A stretch of DNA of 64,000 bases from NCBI RefSeq assembly GCF_000024785.1, contig NC_013441.1, positions 2,170,001 through 2,234,000 of the forward strand, written 5' to 3'. Positions 29,153-39,585 of this stretch are shown here, in pieces. Source of the stretch: Gordonia bronchialis DSM 43247 (GTDB lineage Bacteria; Actinomycetota; Actinomycetes; Mycobacteriales; Mycobacteriaceae). Positions within the stretch are counted from its first letter, which is position 1; every line of letters starts with the position of its first letter. The translations under genes were made by a program, and so were the position numbers. The notes under the pieces were generated by a model. It was given only the letters and a program-made list of their open reading frames with translations, was not told where the DNA came from and did no database searches.

Positions 29153-29656
29153 ATGACGGATGTGACCACCCGCACCGCGGTATGCCCCGGCTCCTTTGAC
29201 CCCTTCACGCTCGGCCACCGGTATGTGGTGCAGCGCGCCGCTGCCTGCTTCGACGAGGTGGTGATCACCGTGGTCGTCAATCCGAACAAGCACGGCATGT
29301 TCGGCGTCGACGAACGGATCGAGCTGATCCGCGCGGACTGTGCCGATCTGCCCAACGTGCGGGTGGACCGGTGGTCGGGTCTGCTCGTCGACTACCTGCG
29401 CAACGAGTCGATCCACACGATCGTGAAGGGTTTGCGTTCGGCCGTCGATTTCGACTACGAGGTGCCCATGGCACAGATGAATCGCGAGCTCGCCGACGTC
29501 GAGACCGTGTTCTTGCTGACCGACCCGCGCTTCGCCCACGTGTCGAGTTCACTGGTCAAGGAGGTGGCAAAGCTCGGTGGTGACGTCGCCCCGTTCTTGT
29601 CGCCGGCCATCCATCGCGCTCTGCTGGCACGTATTGCGGGCGAACAGCGCGTGTGA
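29153..29656 (+). CDS. coaD: Phosphopantetheine adenylyltransferase
   Basis: Transfers AMP from ATP to 4'-phosphopantetheine, the penultimate step to CoA. The 167-residue nucleotidyltransferase has AVCPGSFDPFTLGHRYVV (T/HxGH motif), the VVNPNKHGMF loop, VKGLRSAVDFDYE, and the C-terminal HVSSSLVKEVA, all standard CoaD signatures. It is longer than average only by a few N-terminal residues. Followed by sepIVA, with a promoter-like element in between. Confidence 0.96.
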   Translation: MTDVTTRTAVCPGSFDPFTLGHRYVVQRAAACFDEVVITVVVNPNKHGMFGVDERIELIRADCADLPNVRVDRWSGLLVDYLRNESIHTIVKGLRSAVDFDYEVPMAQMNRELADVETVFLLTDPRFAHVSSSLVKEVAKLGGDVAPFLSPAIHRALLARIAGEQRV

Positions 29657-29696
29657 CGACACACCCCTCGCGCTTCACCAATCACAACTGCAACAT

Positions 29697-29706
29697 TCGG
29701 CACAAT
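29697..29706 (+). promoter_or_regulatory. Promoter-like CACAAT element before sepIVA
   Basis: tcggcacaatagtc places CACAAT at 29701-29706, about 50 nt before the sepIVA start. It matches almost exactly the elements before rplS (50662-50669) and rpsP (46784-46791). Confidence 0.45.
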
Positions 29707-29756
29707 AGTCACAGAAGCACCGACTGAAACAAGGCAAGCGCCGGATTGGGGTGGCT

Positions 29757-30584
29757 GTGTACCGGGTATTTGAAGCTCTCGACGAGCTGGTAGCGATTGT
29801 CGAGGAAGCGCGAAGCGTCCCGATGACCGCGGGCTGCGTCGTCCCGCGCGGCGACGTGCTGGAACTGCTCGACGACATCAAGGACGCGATCCCGGGTGAG
29901 CTCGACGACGCCCAGGACGTTCTCGACGAGCGCGATGCGTTGATCGGCGATGCCCGTGAGCACGCCGATCAGGTCACCTCGAAGGCGGATTCGGAATCCG
30001 AGGCAGTGATGGCCCATGCCCGTGCCGAGGCCGACCGCATCCTGGCCGAGGCGAAGGCGCAGGCCGACCGGATGGTCGATGAGGCCAGTGCGCACGGCAA
30101 ATCGCTGGTCGACGAGGCCACCGAGGAAGCCCATCGCCTGTCCACGGGTGCCGCTCGCGAATTCGAGGCGGTGACCGGGCGGGCACGTGCCGAGGCCCAG
30201 CGGACCATCGATTCCGCCAACAACTCCTACGACAAGTCGGTGGCCGACGGCATCGCCGAACAGCAGCGCCTGGTTTCGGAGACCGAGGTTGTCGCGGCGG
30301 CGAAGTCGGAGGCCGAGCGCATCATCGACGCGGCACACGCCGAGGCCGATCGGCTCCGCGGGGATTGCGACATCTACGTCGACGAGAAACTCGCGCAGTT
30401 CGAGGAGGTCCTGACCGGGACGCTGCGCTCGGTGAACCGTGGTCGCCATCAGCTCCGCACCGGTGCCGGGATGCACGATTACGTCGAGTACCCGCGCAGC
30501 GTCGACGAACCGTCGGCCCGGCGTGAAACGGCAGGCGCTCGCGCAGGTTACGAGCGCGAGCCCGGGTCACCACTCGCGGTGTGA
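29757..30584 (+). CDS. sepIVA: DivIVA-like septation protein SepIVA
   Basis: Cell-division and elongation factor of Mycobacteriales. The 275-residue product starts VYRVFEALDELVAIVEEARSVPMTAGCVVPRGDVLELLDDI when read across residues 1-41, nearly the same as the M. tuberculosis Rv2927c protein as I recall it. A long Ala/Glu/Asp-rich coiled coil follows (about 60-205), then FEEVLTGTLRSVNRGRHQL. GTG 29757 gives the family start; GTG 29751 would add two residues. The C-terminal 35 residues after HDYVEYPRS are an extra charged tail. It sits between coaD and the DUF177-rnc-mutM operon. Confidence 0.92.
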   Translation: MYRVFEALDELVAIVEEARSVPMTAGCVVPRGDVLELLDDIKDAIPGELDDAQDVLDERDALIGDAREHADQVTSKADSESEAVMAHARAEADRILAEAKAQADRMVDEASAHGKSLVDEATEEAHRLSTGAAREFEAVTGRARAEAQRTIDSANNSYDKSVADGIAEQQRLVSETEVVAAAKSEAERIIDAAHAEADRLRGDCDIYVDEKLAQFEEVLTGTLRSVNRGRHQLRTGAGMHDYVEYPRSVDEPSARRETAGARAGYEREPGSPLAV

Positions 30585-30668
30585 GCATCGGGTCGCGCCG
30601 GGCGTCGGGTGCATCAGCGCCCGGCGCGGTCGTTCGATGTATCGAGCCGCCCGGCGTATCGTGCAACT

Positions 30669-31331
30669 GTGGCTGATCATGCTGTGACACCAGAGACGAC
30701 CACGCCGGACGCGCCAGGGCCCAAGCGGACCGCGCGTCATGACCCGTTTGTGCTCGATGTTCGCACTCTCGGGCGTCGGGCCGGTTCGATGGCCGAAGTG
30801 CATCGGACGGTGACCACACCCGATCGCATCGGGGTCGAGATGATCGGCATCGCAACGGGTTTCGACGTCGACCTCGACCTCCGGCTCGAGTCGGTGACCG
30901 AAGGCGTCCTCGTCACCGGGACGGTGTGTGGCGAGACCGTCGGTCAGTGCGCGCGGTGCCTCGAACCGGTCGACGGGACCGTCACGGTGTTCCTCACCGA
31001 GCTGTTTGCCTACCCGGACAGCGTGACCGAACAGACCACCGACGCCGAGGACGTCCACCGCATCGTCGACGATCACATCGATCTCGAACAGTCGATCATC
31101 GATGCGGTCGCCATGGAGCTGCCGCTGTCGCCGCTGTGCTCCGACGACTGTCCCGGGCTCTGTCAGGTATGCGGGGTGCGCCTCGCGATCGCCGAACCCG
31201 GTCACGCGCACGAGGTCATCGATCCGCGATGGGCCGGGTTGGCCGACAAGTTCCCGGGCCTGGCCGGGGAATCCGGCCCGGCCTCCACCGATGCCCCGAA
31301 CCCCGACGACAGGGACGAGAAGCGTGGTTGA
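30669..31331 (+). CDS. DUF177 (YceD) protein, 23S rRNA/large-subunit biogenesis
   Basis: Family needed for 23S rRNA accumulation in E. coli and plants. The 220-residue product has [15 protein letters not shown] (about 28-42), then [18 protein letters not shown] and the C-terminal [13 protein letters not shown], six cysteines that fit zinc binding and are typical of the actinobacterial form. In many bacteria rpmF (L32) follows this gene; here, as in M. tuberculosis by my recollection, rnc follows instead. GTG 30669 is chosen, with GTG 30684 and the ATG-proximal 30609 as alternatives. The stop overlaps the rnc start by 8 nt. Confidence 0.9.
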   Translation: MADHAVTPETTTPDAPGPKRTARHDPFVLDVRTLGRRAGSMAEVHRTVTTPDRIGVEMIGIATGFDVDLDLRLESVTEGVLVTGTVCGETVGQCARCLEPVDGTVTVFLTELFAYPDSVTEQTTDAEDVHRIVDDHIDLEQSIIDAVAMELPLSPLCSDDCPGLCQVCGVRLAIAEPGHAHEVIDPRWAGLADKFPGLAGESGPASTDAPNPDDRDEKRG

Positions 31332-32112
31332 CGAGGCCGGGGAATCACAGTTCGCCGACCTGCTCACAGCGGTGGACACCACGATCGGTGAGCAACTGCT
31401 CACGCTCGCCCTCACCCACCGTTCCTACGCCTACGAGAACGGGGGACTGCCGACCAACGAGCGGCTGGAGTTCCTCGGTGACTCCGTGCTCGGTGTGGTG
31501 ATCACCGAACGCCTCTACCTCAGCTACCCCGACCGACCCGAGGGTGAACTGGCCAAGATCCGCGCGAGTGTCGTCAACATGCACGCCCTCGCCGACGTCG
31601 CACGTTCACTCGGGCCCGGCGGCCTCGGCCGGCATCTGTATCTGGGCCGCGGTGAGGAGATGACCGGCGGTCGGGACAAGGACTCGATCCTGGCCGACGG
31701 CCTCGAATCGCTCTTCGGCGCGGTGTTCATCGAACACGGCCTGGCCACCTCCAAACGCGTCATCCTGCGGCTGTTCGACGACGTCATCGACCGGGCCGGA
31801 ACCCTGGGCGCGGGACTCGACTGGAAGACGTCACTGCAGGAACTGAGCGCCGAACAGGGACTCGGCCCGCCGCAGTATCAGATCAGCTCGACCGGGCCGG
31901 ACCACAACAAGGAGTTCACCGCGGTCGCCGTGGTCGCCGGCGAGAGTCTCGGCAACGGGGTGGGGCGGACCAAGAAAGAGGCCGAACAGCAGGCGGCGGC
32001 ACGCGCGTGGAAGACGCTCACCGAACGGGCCACCGCCGTGGGCTCGCCGGATTCAGTCGCGTCCGATCCGACAGCATCCGATTCTGCTGTGTCGGACCCG
32101 GCCGCTTCGTGA
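31324..32112 (+). CDS. rnc: Ribonuclease III
   Basis: Cuts double-stranded RNA in rRNA precursors and mRNA. The 262-residue product has the RNase III signature [18 protein letters not shown] (about 40-57), the second acidic cluster in [11 protein letters not shown], and a C-terminal dsRNA-binding domain (about 160-232, ending [15 protein letters not shown]). The last 25 residues are a Ser/Asp/Ala repeat tail absent from most RNase IIIs. GTG 31324 overlaps the DUF177 stop. mutM follows 12 nt later, forming a DUF177-rnc-mutM operon. Confidence 0.96.
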   Translation: MVDEAGESQFADLLTAVDTTIGEQLLTLALTHRSYAYENGGLPTNERLEFLGDSVLGVVITERLYLSYPDRPEGELAKIRASVVNMHALADVARSLGPGGLGRHLYLGRGEEMTGGRDKDSILADGLESLFGAVFIEHGLATSKRVILRLFDDVIDRAGTLGAGLDWKTSLQELSAEQGLGPPQYQISSTGPDHNKEFTAVAVVAGESLGNGVGRTKKEAEQQAAARAWKTLTERATAVGSPDSVASDPTASDSAVSDPAAS

Positions 32113-32124
32113 CCCGTACATCAC

Positions 32125-33012
32125 ATGCCTGAACTACCCGAGGTGGAGACCGTTCGCCGTGGCCTCGCGGATCACCTCGTCGGCCGGACGATCCGGAAGG
32201 TCGAGGTTCTGCACCCGCGCGCGGCTCGCCGGCATGTCGGTGGCGATCTCGACCTCATCGGGCGTCTGCGAAACAAGTCGGTCACCGGAGTGCGCCGCCG
32301 CGGCAAGTATCTGTGGCTCGACGTCGCCGATGCCCGCGACCGGGCCGCCGTCGTCGTCCATCTGGGGATGAGCGGACAGATGCTGATCGCGCGAGCCGGT
32401 GCCCCCGATCACACGCATCTGCGGATCCGGGCATCCCTCGACGACGGAAACGAACTGCGTTTCGTCGATCAGCGCACCTTCGGCGGCTGGCATGTCGACG
32501 ACTATGCCGAACCCGAAGATGCTGTGGCACAGTCGAGTTCGCTTCTCCCGACGTCGGTCGCGCACATCGCCCGCGATCCCTTCGACCCCGACTTCGACGC
32601 CGAGGCGACGGTCTCACGCATCCGCACCAAACACAGCGAGATCAAGCGGGTACTGCTCGACCAGACGGTGATCTCCGGGGTGGGCAACATCTACGCCGAC
32701 GAGGCACTCTGGCGGGCACGCCTCTACGGCGGCCGCGTCGCCGACGGCATCAGCCGCCCCAAGCTGCGCGAACTCCTCACCGCGGTGTCCGACGTGATGG
32801 GTGAGGCGCTTGCCGTCGGCGGGACGTCGTTCGACGCGCTGTATGTGAACGTGAACGGGCAGTCGGGGTACTTCGAACGGTCGCTGAACGCCTACGGCCG
32901 TGCGGGTCAACCGTGCCGTCGATGTGGGCAGATGATGCGCCGCGAATCATTCATGAACCGCAGCTCGTACTTCTGCCCGCGCTGCCAGCGGCGCTCGGTG
33001 CGCACCGGCTGA
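32125..33012 (+). CDS. mutM: Formamidopyrimidine-DNA glycosylase
   Basis: Base-excision repair enzyme removing 8-oxoguanine and ring-opened purines, with AP-lyase activity. The 295-residue product starts [14 protein letters not shown], where Pro2 is the catalytic nucleophile and Glu3 is essential. It also has [25 protein letters not shown] and a zinc finger near the C-terminus (CRRCGQ and CPRCQ). Operon partner of rnc. There is no recognisable ribosome site before ATG 32125, so translation may be coupled to rnc. Confidence 0.96.
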   Translation: MPELPEVETVRRGLADHLVGRTIRKVEVLHPRAARRHVGGDLDLIGRLRNKSVTGVRRRGKYLWLDVADARDRAAVVVHLGMSGQMLIARAGAPDHTHLRIRASLDDGNELRFVDQRTFGGWHVDDYAEPEDAVAQSSSLLPTSVAHIARDPFDPDFDAEATVSRIRTKHSEIKRVLLDQTVISGVGNIYADEALWRARLYGGRVADGISRPKLRELLTAVSDVMGEALAVGGTSFDALYVNVNGQSGYFERSLNAYGRAGQPCRRCGQMMRRESFMNRSSYFCPRCQRRSVRTG

Positions 33013-33121
33013 GCCGGGGCGCGGTAAGCGCACCACACCGCCACGGAAGAATGGGCGCATGCCGGGTGTTACCCGAACGCGAGCGAGTGCCTTACAGACC
33101 TGTGAAAGGACCCCAGAGACC

Positions 33122-33583
33122 ATGACGACCCAGACCCCGACGCCCGAGACGACCGGCGATGCACAGCAGAAGCCGCACACCGACCTGTGGGTTCAGCGGA
33201 CCGGCGTCCGTCGGTATACGGGCCGCAGCTCGCGCGGTGCCGAGGTTCTGGTCGGCTCCGAGGACGTCGACGGCGTGTTCACCCCCGGCGAGTTGCTGAA
33301 GATCGCATTGGCCGCCTGCACCGGGATGTCGTCGGATCGTCCTCTGGCCCGCCGGCTCGGTGATGATTACGACGCCACCATCCGGGTGTCGGGCGCCGCC
33401 GACCGCGACAACGAGGTGTATCCGCGCCTCGACGAGGTCCTCGAGATCGATCTCTCCGAACTGGATCCCGAAGCGGCGCAGCGACTTCTCGTGGTCGTCG
33501 AACGCGCCGTCGACGCGGTGTGCACGGTCGGGCGGACCATCAAGGCCGGCGCCGAGGTGGGATTGCGCATCGACACTGAGTGA
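33122..33583 (+). CDS. OsmC-family peroxiredoxin-like protein
   Basis: The OsmC/Ohr superfamily reduces organic hydroperoxides through two cysteines. The 153-residue product carries Cys66 in LAACTGM and Cys134 in DAVCTVGRT, the spacing expected for the redox pair, and FTPGELLKIAL in the usual place. The first 20 residues are Pro/Thr-rich and variable. ATG 33122 follows aaagga; the frame extends to 33059 without support. Whether it prefers organic hydroperoxide (Ohr-like) or is an osmotically induced OsmC cannot be told here. It precedes acyP and smc. Confidence 0.9.
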   Translation: MTTQTPTPETTGDAQQKPHTDLWVQRTGVRRYTGRSSRGAEVLVGSEDVDGVFTPGELLKIALAACTGMSSDRPLARRLGDDYDATIRVSGAADRDNEVYPRLDEVLEIDLSELDPEAAQRLLVVVERAVDAVCTVGRTIKAGAEVGLRIDTE

Positions 33584-33625
33584 ACACGTCCGGGTGAGCG
33601 GTGCCCGCCCACTAATCTGACAACC

Positions 33626-33949
33626 ATGTCCGACGAGCACCGGCACCATTCCGATCACGACGAGCCTGATCCCGAACACCAGGTGCGCCTGATCGCGCAC
33701 GTCCACGGGCGGGTGCAGGGCGTCGGATTCCGGTGGTGGACCCGCTCACGTGCGCTGGAACTGGGTTTGTCGGGTTACGCCGCCAATCAGCCCGACGGGC
33801 GGGTGCTGGTGGTGGCCGAGGGGCCGCGCCGTGAGGTGCAGGCGCTGCTGGATTCGCTGCGCTCGGGACAGACGCCGGGGCGGGTCTCTCTCGTCGTCGA
33901 GCGTCTGGACCTTCCGCGTGGCGACCTCACCGGGTTCGCCGAGCGCTGA
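33626..33949 (+). CDS. acyP: Acylphosphatase
   Basis: Small enzyme hydrolysing acyl phosphates. The 107-residue product has the signature [15 protein letters not shown] (about 25-39) with catalytic Arg36, and [11 protein letters not shown] with Asn54. The first 18 residues are a His/Asp/Glu-rich tail not found in the minimal enzyme. It lies directly upstream of smc, an arrangement I also recall in mycobacteria, probably in one transcript. Confidence 0.93.
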   Translation: MSDEHRHHSDHDEPDPEHQVRLIAHVHGRVQGVGFRWWTRSRALELGLSGYAANQPDGRVLVVAEGPRREVQALLDSLRSGQTPGRVSLVVERLDLPRGDLTGFAER

Positions 33950-34013
33950 TTCCCGCCCGTTCGTGGCGTGGGGCGACGATCTCGGATCGCGATGGTGAGT
34001 ACTCTGTACCGTC

Positions 34014-37000
34014 GTGCACCTCAAGAGCCTGACCCTGAAGGGCTTCAAGTCGTTTGCCTCGGCAACGACCCTGCGCTTCGAGCCGGGTATCACGTGCGTC
34101 GTCGGGCCCAACGGCTCCGGAAAATCCAACGTCGTCGACGCTCTGACCTGGGTGATGGGCGAGCAGGGCGCCAAAGCGCTGCGCGGCGGGAAGATGGAAG
34201 ACGTCATCTTCGCCGGGACCTCGGGCCGTCCGCCGCTGGGGCGCGCCGAGGTGACGCTGACGATCGACAACGCCGACGGCGCGCTGCCCATCGAATACTC
34301 CGAGGTCTCCATCACGCGGCGCATGTTCCGCGACGGGGCCGGTGAGTATGAGGTCAACGGCAGCAAATGCCGCCTGATGGATGTGCAGGAACTGCTGTCG
34401 GACTCCGGCATCGGCCGTGAGATGCACGTCATCGTGGGGCAGGGGCGACTGTCGGCGATCCTGGAGTCGCGCCCCGAGGATCGTCGCGCGTTCATCGAAG
34501 AGGCGGCCGGCGTTCTCAAACACCGCAAACGCAAAGAAAAGGCCGTCCGCAAGCTCGACGCCATGCAGGCCAACCTGGCGCGGCTCACCGACCTGACCGC
34601 CGAGCTCCGCCGCCAGCTCAAACCGCTCGGCCGGCAGGCCGAGGTGGCCCGGCGCGCGCAGACGGTGCAGGCCGACCTCCGCGATGCGCGTCTCCGCCTG
34701 GCCGCCGACGATCTCGTCACCCGCCGCGCCGAGATGGCCGAGCACAGCGCGGTGGAAGACGAGGTGCGCCGCCGGCAGGACGAGGTCAGCGTCGAGGCCG
34801 ACCGCATCGCCGCCGAGGTCGCCGAACACGAACAGCATCTGGCCGAGGTCACCCCGGCGGCGTCGGCCGCCAACCAGGCGTGGTTCCGGCTCTCCGCGCT
34901 CGCCGAACGTGTCGACGCCACCTGCCGGGTGGCCACCGAACGCAGCCGCTACCTCAGCGAGCCGGCGGCCGAGTCGAGTGGTCCCGACCCCGAGACGCTG
35001 GAGCGTCAGGCGACCGAGGCCGCCGAGACCGAGGCCGAACTGGCCGAGGCCGTCGCGGTGGCCGCCGAACAACTCGAGGTGACCCGCGAGCAGCTCGCCG
35101 AACGTGAATCGGTGGCGCAGGCCGCCGAGGCCGCGCACATGGCCGCCGTCCGAGCGATCGCCGACCGGCGCGAGGGCCTGGCGCGGCTCGAGGGGCAGGT
35201 GGACAACCTCCGTACTCGCGCCGAGTCGGTGGAGGCCGAGGCAGCGCGATTGACCGCGGCGATCGCCGCCGCGACAGAACGCGCCGAAAATGCTCAGTCG
35301 CAACAAGATTCGGCAGCCGGGACGCTCGGCGAGCTGGAGGCCGCAGAACGGGCGCTCGACGAACACCACGAACGGTGCGTCACCGCACTGAATCTGTCGA
35401 ACGAGCGGGTCGCAACCCTCCAGGCGCAGCAGCGGGAGGCCGAGCAGAAGATCGCCTCGCTGACCGCCCGCATCGACGCCCTCGCCGTCGGTCTCGAACG
35501 TAATGACGGTGGCGCGTGGCTGATCCAGAACGCTCCCGACGGGATGCTGGGACCGCTCTCGGAACTGCTCGGCGTCGAGGCCGGGTTCGAGACGGCGATC
35601 GCCGGCGCACTGGGCCCGGCGGCCGACGCCTTCGCCACCGTCGACGGGGTAGCCGCCCTGCGGGCTCTGCAGGCACTCAAGTCCGGCGACGGCGGCCGCG
35701 CCGCGCTGATCTGCGGGGGACTGGCCGGCGCCCCCGGTCCCCGTGACATCACCCTGCCGACCGGCGCGCGGTGGGCGTCGTCGGTGGTGACCTGCCCGGA
35801 TAGCGTCCGCGGCGCGATCGAGGTCATCCTGGCCGACATCGTGGTCGTCGACGATCCCGCCGTGGGTCTCGATCTCGCCCAGCGGTTCGGCATCACCGCG
35901 GTGACCACCGATGGTGACCGTATCGGCCGGGCCACGGTGGTGGGCGGGTCGTCGCACCGGCCGTCGACGCTGGAGGTCCAGTCGGCCATCGACACCGCCA
36001 CCGACGATCTGGCCGCCACGCGTCGTCGGGCGGAGGAGGTGGCGGCCGCACTCGACGGTGCGCTCACCGAACAACGCCAGCGGCGCGAGTCGGCCGAGGA
36101 GGCGCTGGCCGCGCTGCACGAATCCGACGCCAACGTGGGTGGCGCATACGAGACGATGGCCCGACTCGGCCAGGAGATCCGGGCCGCCCGATCGGAGACC
36201 GAGCGTCTGACGCGGCAGCGGGAACGGGCCGAGGAGGGACGGACGGAGACCTTCGCGCAACTCGAGGAACTGACCGAACGACTCCGGCTCGCCCAGGACG
36301 AGACCGAACCCGTGGCCGGTGAGTCCGGCGTCGACGACACCGATCGTGCGGTTGCCGCCGAGGCGGTCGCCGCCGCACGCAGCGCCGAGATGGAAGCACG
36401 GTTGGCGCTGCGCACCGCCGAGGAACGCCTAGCCTCGGTGCGTGGCCGGGCCGACTCGCTACGCCGTGCCGCTCAGCGGGAACGCGACGCGCGCGAGCGT
36501 GCCCGCCGCCAGGACCAGGTCCGGCGTCATGCCGCGGCCGTCGCCGCCGCGGTCGCCGAGGCCGGTGCGCAGGTGTCGGCGCGGCTCGCCGGCGCTGTGG
36601 CCACCGCCCAGGCCGGCCGGGACGAACTCGAGGAGATCCGCATCGCGCGCAGCGCCACGCTCGAGGAACTCAAGGCGCGCGCCACCGAGCTCACCAATCA
36701 GCTCAACGCCTTGCGCGACACCGTGCACCGCGACGAGATGGCGCGCGCCCAGGTGGCGTTGCGGATCGAGCAACTCGAGGAACAGATCCTGGAGTCCTTC
36801 GCCGTCGCGCCCGACGACCTGATCGCCGAGTACGGTCCGGATGTACCGATGCCGCCGTCGGCGCTCGAGATACAGGAGTACGAGGACGCCAAGGCGCGCG
36901 GAGAGCAGGTGGTGGCACCGGCCCCGATGCCGTTCGACCGCGCGACCCAGGAGGCCCGTGCGAAAAAGGCGCAGAAGGACCTCAACACCCTCGGAAAGGT

Positions 37001-37667
37001 CAACCCGCTGGCCCTCGAGGAGTTCGCGGCGCTCGAGGAACGCTACAACTTCCTCTCCGCCCAGCTCGAAGACGTCAAGGCCGCCCGCAAGGATCTGCTC
37101 GACGTCGTCGACGAGGTCGATGCGCGCATCCTCCAGGTCTTCACCGAGGCCTACGCCGACGTCGAACGCGAGTTCTCGCAGGTCTTCGCGACGCTGTTCC
37201 CGGGCGGGGAGGGCCGGCTGATCCTCACCGAACCCGGCGACATGCTCACCACCGGTATCGAGGTGGAGGCGCGACCCCCGGGCAAGAAGGTCAAACGGCT
37301 CTCGCTGCTGTCCGGTGGTGAGAAGTCGCTCACCGCGGTCGCGATGCTGGTCGCGATTTTCCGGGCCCGGCCGTCGCCGTTCTACGTCATGGACGAGGTC
37401 GAGGCGGCGCTCGACGACACGAACCTGCGCCGCCTGATCAGTCTCTTCGAGCAACTGCGGGAGCGCTCGCAGCTGATCGTCATCACCCATCAGAAGCCCA
37501 CCATGGAGGTCGCCGACGCGCTGTACGGCGTCAGCATGCGCGGTGACGGCATCACCACCGTCATCTCGCAGCGTCTGCGCGGCGTCGACATGCCGGTGAG
37601 TACCGGCGCGGCCGTCCCTGCGACAACCGACCCGGCCGACCCGGCCGCGGGCCGCACCGCGGACTGA
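34014..37667 (+). CDS. smc: Chromosome segregation protein SMC
   Basis: ATPase that loops and compacts the chromosome with ScpA and ScpB. The 1217-residue product has Walker A GPNGSGKS (31-38), the Q-loop VGQGRLSAI, and a long coiled coil. A hinge (about 500-640; [18 protein letters not shown] at its start) is followed by a second coiled coil. The C-terminal head has the signature [11 protein letters not shown] and Walker [15 protein letters not shown]. The length is normal. It ends in an Ala/Pro/Asp tail. GTG 34014 follows acyP by 64 nt; ftsY follows by 87 nt, the standard smc-ftsY pair. Confidence 0.97.
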   Translation: MHLKSLTLKGFKSFASATTLRFEPGITCVVGPNGSGKSNVVDALTWVMGEQGAKALRGGKMEDVIFAGTSGRPPLGRAEVTLTIDNADGALPIEYSEVSITRRMFRDGAGEYEVNGSKCRLMDVQELLSDSGIGREMHVIVGQGRLSAILESRPEDRRAFIEEAAGVLKHRKRKEKAVRKLDAMQANLARLTDLTAELRRQLKPLGRQAEVARRAQTVQADLRDARLRLAADDLVTRRAEMAEHSAVEDEVRRRQDEVSVEADRIAAEVAEHEQHLAEVTPAASAANQAWFRLSALAERVDATCRVATERSRYLSEPAAESSGPDPETLERQATEAAETEAELAEAVAVAAEQLEVTREQLAERESVAQAAEAAHMAAVRAIADRREGLARLEGQVDNLRTRAESVEAEAARLTAAIAAATERAENAQSQQDSAAGTLGELEAAERALDEHHERCVTALNLSNERVATLQAQQREAEQKIASLTARIDALAVGLERNDGGAWLIQNAPDGMLGPLSELLGVEAGFETAIAGALGPAADAFATVDGVAALRALQALKSGDGGRAALICGGLAGAPGPRDITLPTGARWASSVVTCPDSVRGAIEVILADIVVVDDPAVGLDLAQRFGITAVTTDGDRIGRATVVGGSSHRPSTLEVQSAIDTATDDLAATRRRAEEVAAALDGALTEQRQRRESAEEALAALHESDANVGGAYETMARLGQEIRAARSETERLTRQRERAEEGRTETFAQLEELTERLRLAQDETEPVAGESGVDDTDRAVAAEAVAAARSAEMEARLALRTAEERLASVRGRADSLRRAAQRERDARERARRQDQVRRHAAAVAAAVAEAGAQVSARLAGAVATAQAGRDELEEIRIARSATLEELKARATELTNQLNALRDTVHRDEMARAQVALRIEQLEEQILESFAVAPDDLIAEYGPDVPMPPSALEIQEYEDAKARGEQVVAPAPMPFDRATQEARAKKAQKDLNTLGKVNPLALEEFAALEERYNFLSAQLEDVKAARKDLLDVVDEVDARILQVFTEAYADVEREFSQVFATLFPGGEGRLILTEPGDMLTTGIEVEARPPGKKVKRLSLLSGGEKSLTAVAMLVAIFRARPSPFYVMDEVEAALDDTNLRRLISLFEQLRERSQLIVITHQKPTMEVADALYGVSMRGDGITTVISQRLRGVDMPVSTGAAVPATTDPADPAAGRTAD

Positions 37668-37754
37668 TCGACCCGTCCGGTCGCATCCCCGTCGGGATGT
37701 CGGGTAAGCCGGAGAGAAGTACACGCGCGACTCTCACGAGAACAGGACATAGAA

Positions 37755-39350
37755 GTGGACACCGGAATCATCATCGGCATCGTCGTCGCGGTGATCGTGC
37801 TCGTCGCACTGATCACCCTCGGTCTGATCCTCGCGCGCCGACGCCGGATCTCGCTGAGCGACACCACGACCGAGCAGGTCACCGACGGAACCATCCGGCA
37901 GGTCGATCGATCGGGCGGGTACACCGCCGGCTCCGGCTTCAGCTTCAGTCAGGGATCGACCGGCGGCACCGCGCTGGCCGAGCCGCCCGAGCCGGTGCGG
38001 CCGCCGGGGGACACCGGGTTCGAGCGCACCGAGGTCGACGGGCAGCCCGGTGTGGGTGACGACGCCGCGGTGCCACGGGACTCCGCGCAGCGCGGCATCC
38101 AGGAGGTCGGACTTCCCGACCTCGATACTCCCGCCGGCGTTGCCGACGGTGGTTCGGCGCCGGTCGAGCCGGCCACACCGCAGGTAGCCGAGCCGGAGAC
38201 CGCTGCACCCGACACTGCGCAACCCGACACTGCGCAACCCGAGGCCGCTCAACCGGAGGCCGCTCAACCGGAGGTCACCGCGCCGACGACCCCCGAGCCG
38301 ACGACCCCCGAGCCAGCGACCGACACCGCGCCCACCGGCACTGGCACTGCGCCCACGGGGGCCCCGGCCGGCGAGATCACCGTGCCGGACACCGCGGAGT
38401 CGGTGACCGCCGCACCCGCGCTCGACGAGATCGAACCCACCGCGGGTCGCCTCGGGCGTCTGCGGGGCCGGCTGTCGCGATCGCAAGGGGCGATCGGCAA
38501 GAGCGTGCTCGGTCTGCTCGGGGCGGGCGACCTCGACGAGGACAGCTGGGAGGAGATCGAGGACACCCTCGTGATGGCCGACCTCGGCTCGTCGACGACC
38601 GCCGCGGTGGTGGAACGGCTGCGTGAGGAACTGGCCACCAACAACGTGCGAACCGCCGAACAGGCCCGGGCACTGCTCAAACGTGTTCTCGTGGAACAGC
38701 TGCGCCCCGAACTCGACCGGTCGGTGAAAGCACTGCCGCATGCCGGCCGGCCCGCCGTCGTGCTGGTTGTCGGGGTCAACGGAACCGGCAAGACCACCAC
38801 CACCGGCAAACTCGCGCGGGTGCTGGTGGCCGATGGCCGCCGGGTCCTGCTCGGCGCGGCCGACACCTTCCGTGCGGCCGCCGCCGACCAGCTGCAGACC
38901 TGGGGTGAGCGCGTGGGCGCCGAAGTCGTGCGCGGCAAGGAGAAGGCCGACCCGGCGGCGGTCGCCTTCGATGCAGTCGACCGGGGCATCGACGCCGGTG
39001 TCGACGTTGTGATGATCGACACCGCGGGCCGGCTGCACACCAAGACGGGTTTGATGGACGAACTCGGCAAGGTCAAGCGGGTCGTCGAGAAAAAGGCGCC
39101 GGTCGACGAGGTGCTTCTCGTCCTCGACGCGACCGTGGGACAGAACGGACTCATGCAGGCTCGCGTCTTCGCCGAGGTCGTCGACATCACCGGTCTGGTG
39201 CTGACCAAACTCGACGGAACCGCCAAGGGCGGCATCGTCTTCCACGTCCAGAAGGAGCTCGGCGTGCCGGTCAAACTGGTCGGTCTCGGCGAAGGTGCCG
39301 ACGATCTCGCACCGTTCGAACCGGAGGCCTTCGTCGAGGCCCTGCTCTGA
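37755..39350 (+). CDS. ftsY: Signal recognition particle receptor FtsY
   Basis: Receptor GTPase that docks SRP-ribosome complexes at the membrane. The 531-residue product has an N-terminal transmembrane helix (about 4-26), an Arg-rich stop (ARRRRIS) and a long acidic Pro/Ala/Thr arm (about 60-225) with short repeats such as AQPDTAQPEAAQPE. The NG domain follows, with LLGAGDLDEDSWEEIEDTL, the P-loop GVNGTGKTTTTGKLA, DTAGRLHTK and TKLDGTAKGG. An N-terminal TM helix is typical of actinobacterial FtsY. GTG 37755 is the start. Together with ffh, present 5 kb downstream, it completes the SRP pathway. Confidence 0.97.
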   Translation: MDTGIIIGIVVAVIVLVALITLGLILARRRRISLSDTTTEQVTDGTIRQVDRSGGYTAGSGFSFSQGSTGGTALAEPPEPVRPPGDTGFERTEVDGQPGVGDDAAVPRDSAQRGIQEVGLPDLDTPAGVADGGSAPVEPATPQVAEPETAAPDTAQPDTAQPEAAQPEAAQPEVTAPTTPEPTTPEPATDTAPTGTGTAPTGAPAGEITVPDTAESVTAAPALDEIEPTAGRLGRLRGRLSRSQGAIGKSVLGLLGAGDLDEDSWEEIEDTLVMADLGSSTTAAVVERLREELATNNVRTAEQARALLKRVLVEQLRPELDRSVKALPHAGRPAVVLVVGVNGTGKTTTTGKLARVLVADGRRVLLGAADTFRAAAADQLQTWGERVGAEVVRGKEKADPAAVAFDAVDRGIDAGVDVVMIDTAGRLHTKTGLMDELGKVKRVVEKKAPVDEVLLVLDATVGQNGLMQARVFAEVVDITGLVLTKLDGTAKGGIVFHVQKELGVPVKLVGLGEGADDLAPFEPEAFVEALL

Positions 39351-39452
39351 GTGCGTGGAGTTCGCGCCAGCCGCAACATCTTTGACGATGGCGAATCGGG
39401 TCTCACAATGCTTCGACGAGCCTGAGAGGTCGTCGAACGGCCCACCTGGGGT

Positions 39453-39500
39453 GTTACCTGCGGGAAATACAAACCGGCCGTTGGTTCACACTCTGGAAAC
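39453..39500 (+). promoter_or_regulatory. Two GlnR-box-like sites upstream of amtB
   Basis: GTTAC-N6-GAAAT (39453-39468) and TTCAC-N6-GAAAC (39485-39500) both match the actinobacterial GlnR pattern GTNAC-N6-GNAAC with one mismatch each. They are 16 nt apart on the same strand, 85-130 nt before amtB. GlnR is the known nitrogen activator of amtB-glnB-glnD in Streptomyces and mycobacteria. The remaining gap 39351-39585 shows no gene. Confidence 0.6.
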
Positions 39501-39585
39501 ACCGAGGCACCACGGCTGAAACCGAGTGCCGCGAGTCTCTTTGGAGGCGCCGAGCGGTCGGCGCACTCTAGGGAGGTTTCTTACA

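Noticed and set aside
33927..36260. A 777-codon minus-strand frame opposite smc
   Set aside because: Same shadow effect; smc is complete on the plus strand with Walker A motif and coiled coils.
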